Assembly: GCA_946055365.1 (NCBI GenBank) | Contig: CAMGFM010000037.1 | Coordinates: forward strand, 1 to 9,367 | Direction of reading: 5' to 3' | DNA from: an uncultured Prevotella sp. | GTDB taxonomy: Bacteria > Bacteroidota > Bacteroidia > Bacteroidales > Bacteroidaceae | Length of the DNA stretch: 9,367 nucleotides | Shown: positions 6,532 to 9,367 of the stretch, one piece after another | Numbering within the stretch: the stretch's first letter is position 1 | Layout: every line of letters begins with the position of its first letter | Notes under the pieces: generated by a model | What the model saw: the letters and a program-made list of their open reading frames with translations, nothing else | Told to the model about the DNA's origin: nothing | Databases searched by the model: none | Program-made: the position numbers and the translations under genes

Positions 6532-7704
6532 TTATTTCAAATAGCTTATACAGTTGCCTGTGAAAAGCTCCAACTGATCCTTATACTGGTTTTCACCGCC
6601 GATGTTCCACTCATAAGAGGCCAGTCCCACAGCAACGATCCTGCCAGGGAATGTTGTCGTCGGCGCAAAGTCAATGATGCCAGCGCAGCAATAGTCAACC
6701 ACGTGGTTCCAAGTGCCAATCACCGAAGAGTTTGTCATCTCCTCCCATGCCTTTACGACATTGGGATTGGCTGCAAGATTGTAGGAATTGAGGTCCCACA
6801 TGCAGTTGTGGTCGCCCTTGATGCCCGCTCCCTCAAAGCAGTAGATGCTGCGCTCGTAGAGACCTGCGGTGTAGTTCATGCCAGCATACACAGGATGCTG
6901 CGAATGGTCGTATATCTGACCCTCGGCATTGCCTATGACAGGCTGCGAGCCCCACACGTCAGGATTTTGTCCGCCCTCTCCACTGCCGAATATTCTCGGT
7001 GCGTAAGCGTCGGGTATGCGTCCCACGGCCACGGTGAGCTGTGTGGCGTGGTTGGTGAGCAACAGGCTTCCGCCGTCATTGGCAAAGGCCTTGAGCGCGT
7101 CTACAGTCTCCGTGTCGGCAAGTCCTCCCGGCAGCTTGTCCCAGCCGAGTTCGAGACCTATGCGGTCGCACATTACCCAGCACACAGCGTGGTCTTCAAT
7201 GTCGAGCTGCTCTATAGTGGCAGGAGTGACGATAGTGCCGAGTCCTTTCTCCACATAATTTTGCTCAAACCATGCCACTGCGTCCTTCTCATCGTCAGAC
7301 ACGCTATAGTCGTTGGCCACAAGCATTGCCACGCCGTTGCCCTTTTTAGCCTCATAGGCGATATTGAAGCGCACAGTCTGTCCCTCCGACACCCTGCCGT
7401 CGGCATAGCGTGCCTTCACGGTGTAAGCCACATCCACATTGGTCGGTGCCTTGCGTATGAAATAGCTGCTCAGCACCTCGTCAATATTAGTCACGTCGAC
7501 ATTGTCCTTGACAATCTGTATGCCCGACTGTCCGCTCATTGCGGGATTGTCCCAAGTGAGAGTCACCTTGCGGCTTCCGTTCTGATAGTCAGCCTTAAGA
7601 TTTCTTACCGGCTCTGAGTATTGCGCCGCATCAAACTCCACGTCTGAGCATGATACCAACAGTGCCGCCATGGCACAAAGGCCAATATATAATTTTCTTA
7701 TCAT
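6532..7704 (-). CDS. FN3-like + DUF4960 surface lipoprotein, probable fructan-binding SGBP
   Basis: A 390-residue lipoprotein. Start 7704 is chosen because it opens a signal peptide ending in the lipobox L-V-S-C (Cys19), preceded by an A-rich leader; the frame stays open upstream to 7782 only by overlapping the end of the SusD gene. After Cys19 comes SDVEFD, an acidic stretch like the Bacteroidetes lipoprotein surface-export signal. Residues about 32-116 look like an FN3/Ig-like module (VRNLKADY, KVTLTWDNP, AYTVKARYADG). From about 122 to the end is DUF4960, an alpha/beta domain (GVAMLVANDY, LKAFANDGGSLLLTNHATQ, GRIVAVGLASYEW). It lies 34 nt after SusD, the position of surface glycan-binding proteins (BT1761 in the B. 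thetaiotaomicron levan PUL), so it probably binds fructan next to the SusCD channel. The biochemical role of DUF4960 itself is not known to me; an enzymatic role is possible. Confidence 0.85.
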   Translation of the reverse strand: MIRKLYIGLCAMAALLVSCSDVEFDAAQYSEPVRNLKADYQNGSRKVTLTWDNPAMSGQSGIQIVKDNVDVTNIDEVLSSYFIRKAPTNVDVAYTVKARYADGRVSEGQTVRFNIAYEAKKGNGVAMLVANDYSVSDDEKDAVAWFEQNYVEKGLGTIVTPATIEQLDIEDHAVCWVMCDRIGLELGWDKLPGGLADTETVDALKAFANDGGSLLLTNHATQLTVAVGRIPDAYAPRIFGSGEGGQNPDVWGSQPVIGNAEGQIYDHSQHPVYAGMNYTAGLYERSIYCFEGAGIKGDHNCMWDLNSYNLAANPNVVKAWEEMTNSSVIGTWNHVVDYCCAGIIDFAPTTTFPGRIVAVGLASYEWNIGGENQYKDQLELFTGNCISYLK

Positions 7705-7738
7705 AGTTTCTTGCTTTTTGTTTGTCTGTTTATCATTG

Positions 7739-9367
7739 TCAATACTGCTTGTAAAGTCCGTGCGAATTGTCAATCTCGGCAAGCGGCACAGGCAGATAGA
7801 TCTCGTTGGCTGTCACCTGACGTCCGTTGTAATACTGGCGGAGCTTTGATTCCTCGGTCATGTACTTGTTCATTGTGCTTATGAGATAGTCATCGCCCCA
7901 GCGCACGAGGTCAAACCATCGGTTGCCCTCAAGCGCAAGCTCCAGACGGCGTTCCATGCGCAGTGCCAGACGCGCATAGTCCTTAGTCCACGCGAGATTG
8001 CCGTCATGATCGTCAGTATAAAGTCCCACGTAATAGTCGGCCTTTGACGGGTCGAGATCCTGCGGAGTGTAGTTGCCGTCAATACTGTTGGCCGCACGCT
8101 GGCGCACCATGTTTATCAGCTCGCGTGCCTCGACGAGATTTGCATCTGTGGCGGCATTTGAGCCCGACGCAGTCTCTATCAGGGCCTCTGCCTGTAGCAA
8201 CAGGATGTCGGCATAGCGTATGAACATGAAATTAAGTGAGCTGCATCCCCACGGGAAGCCGGCAAGTGCAACGCCAGGAGCCTCCCAGGCTTTCTTGTTG
8301 CTATACTCGCCATACACGTCATAGGCACGACACCAGCCCTGTGTGTAGGTGTGTCCACGCCAAGGAAATCCTATGCGTCCCACGGTGAAGTCAAGACGCG
8401 GGTCAAGCGTGCCTTCATAGTCCTCAGTGACATTTACGTCATTAAAAGAGCCGTCGAGCAGTGGCAGTCCCGTGCGCTCGTCGGTGCGGAACGCATTGAC
8501 AAGATTCTGTGAGCCATAGAAGAAGTCGTCACCCTGACCATAGAGATTGCCGTCACTGTATGTGCAGTTAAGGAGGTTTGACCAGTTGATGTGAGCATTG
8601 TCATTGGCCGTCGAGGTCTGCAATGCAAAGATTGACTCAGAGCCGTTGTTATAGGCTATCTTTGACATGTCGCCAAAATTATTGAACAGCGAATACTGCT
8701 TACTTGCTATTACGGCACCCGCATTGGTCTTCACGCCCTCCCAATCAGAGGTGAAAGCACACACCTTGGCGAGTATAGCCTGTGCGGTGGTCTTGGTGAT
8801 GCGTCCCGTGCTGCTCTTCTGCCCTGGAAGCATCGTGATAGCCTCCTCCAGATCCTTCTTTATGAACGAGAATATCTCCTCGCGGGAATACTCGTCGTTG
8901 GTCTTGGTGCTGGGGTCTTCGCTCTCCGTGAAATAAGGTATGCGCTTGAACACACGCATGAGGTCAAAATAATACCATGCGCGCAAGGTCTTCAGCTCGC
9001 CGAGTATCTGGCTGGCATTGCTCACGCCACTTGCCTTCTGCACGGCATTCATCGCGCTATGCACGCGGGAGAGTGCGTAAAAGTTGTTCTGCCACTTGTT
9101 GAGACAGCTGACGTTGTCTGATGTTATCTCGCTCACCTCAAGCAGGTGTATATTCTCCTCCATGCTGGTGCCGCCGCCCCCTTTGTAGGCATCGTCGCTG
9201 CGCACGTCGAAAATCCAGTTGGTCGTTGGCCCTGCAAAAGCCTCGTTGTTGCCATAGAAATGTGCCTCAAGGCCTGCGTATGCCGATGCTACCAAACCAT
9301 CTACAGACTTGTCGTCAAGCTGTTCTTCGGTGAACTGTCCCTGAGGAACATTGTCAAGCATGTCAGA
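7739..9367 (-). CDS. SusD/RagB-family glycan-binding outer-membrane lipoprotein, 5' end cut by window edge
   Basis: 542 residues are visible and the N-terminus lies off the right edge. The frame continues past the Met at 9361 to the window end as SD-MLDNVPQGQ. In SusD proteins this segment directly follows the lipid-anchored Cys, so only the signal peptide and Cys are probably missing and Met 9361 is not the true start. Family hallmarks are NVPQGQFTEEQL at the start, the TPR-rich helical body (FYALSRVHSAMNAV, LRAWYYFDLMRVF), and the C-terminal RMERRLELALEGNRWFDLVRWGD (about 470-492) and EIYLPVPLAEIDNS (about 522-535). SusD acts as the lid of the SusC TonB-dependent channel and binds incoming oligosaccharide. 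A SusC gene should lie just upstream outside the window. Locus context points to a fructan, probably levan. Confidence 0.96.
   Translation of the reverse strand, partial: SDMLDNVPQGQFTEEQLDDKSVDGLVASAYAGLEAHFYGNNEAFAGPTTNWIFDVRSDDAYKGGGGTSMEENIHLLEVSEITSDNVSCLNKWQNNFYALSRVHSAMNAVQKASGVSNASQILGELKTLRAWYYFDLMRVFKRIPYFTESEDPSTKTNDEYSREEIFSFIKKDLEEAITMLPGQKSSTGRITKTTAQAILAKVCAFTSDWEGVKTNAGAVIASKQYSLFNNFGDMSKIAYNNGSESIFALQTSTANDNAHINWSNLLNCTYSDGNLYGQGDDFFYGSQNLVNAFRTDERTGLPLLDGSFNDVNVTEDYEGTLDPRLDFTVGRIGFPWRGHTYTQGWCRAYDVYGEYSNKKAWEAPGVALAGFPWGCSSLNFMFIRYADILLLQAEALIETASGSNAATDANLVEARELINMVRQRAANSIDGNYTPQDLDPSKADYYVGLYTDDHDGNLAWTKDYARLALRMERRLELALEGNRWFDLVRWGDDYLISTMNKYMTEESKLRQYYNGRQVTANEIYLPVPLAEIDNSHGLYKQY

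Noticed and set aside
6703..7617. Long plus-strand open frame (304 codons) opposite the DUF4960 gene
   Set aside because: Antisense to a well-supported lipoprotein gene, with His/Cys/Val-rich low-plausibility translation and no domain.
7705..7782. Upstream extension of the DUF4960 frame to 7782
   Set aside because: It overlaps the SusD gene and would place the lipobox Cys at residue 45; the start at 7704 gives a normal lipoprotein signal.
9359..9361. ATG at 9361 as the start of the SusD gene
   Set aside because: The frame is open to the window end with Ser-Asp before this Met, matching the segment just after the lipid-anchored Cys in SusD proteins; the real start is outside.

Overview
The window looks like part of a fructan polysaccharide utilisation locus (PUL) from a Bacteroidales gut or oral bacterium (Prevotella/Muribaculaceae-like; the genus cannot be fixed from this sequence). 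The evidence is a SusD-family protein, a lipoprotein with a lipobox followed by acidic residues, the Bacteroidetes-restricted domains DUF4960 and DUF4980, a TAnnTTTG-type -7 promoter element, and A-rich rather than Shine-Dalgarno-rich leaders. All seven genes lie on the minus strand, so transcription runs from the right edge to the left.

In transcription order: SusD-like glycan-binding lipoprotein (5' end cut by the right edge; a SusC gene would be expected just outside); FN3-like + DUF4960 surface lipoprotein in the SGBP position; a 352-nt non-coding stretch rich in hairpins; a secreted LamG + GH32 protein with a T9SS-like C-terminal tail; a small DUF1573 protein whose start lies inside the end of the previous gene; a second, canonical GH32 (DUF4980-GH32) three bases further on; a 287-nt AT-rich gap with a candidate promoter; an MFS sugar/H+ symporter; and, 8 nt later, the first 19 codons of a PfkB-family fructokinase. 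The order SusD / surface binder / GH32 / GH32 / MFS / fructokinase matches the Bacteroides thetaiotaomicron levan PUL (BT1762 down to BT1757), so the likely job is capture of levan or another fructan, hydrolysis to fructose, fructose uptake across the inner membrane and phosphorylation.

The least ordinary points are: (i) the LamG-GH32 has WTNECHG where GH32 enzymes have WMNDPNG, so the nucleophile Asp is replaced by Glu, while RDP and the acid/base Glu are kept; (ii) a DUF1573 protein without a visible signal peptide is inserted between the two GH32 genes and overlaps the first by 14 nt; (iii) the 352-nt gap between the SGBP and GH32 genes holds a three-copy 13-14 nt repeat that can form two mutually exclusive hairpins, next to a GC-rich hairpin whose loop is complementary to the linker between two copies. 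This resembles a cis-acting RNA switch or attenuator and is the best candidate for something undescribed here.
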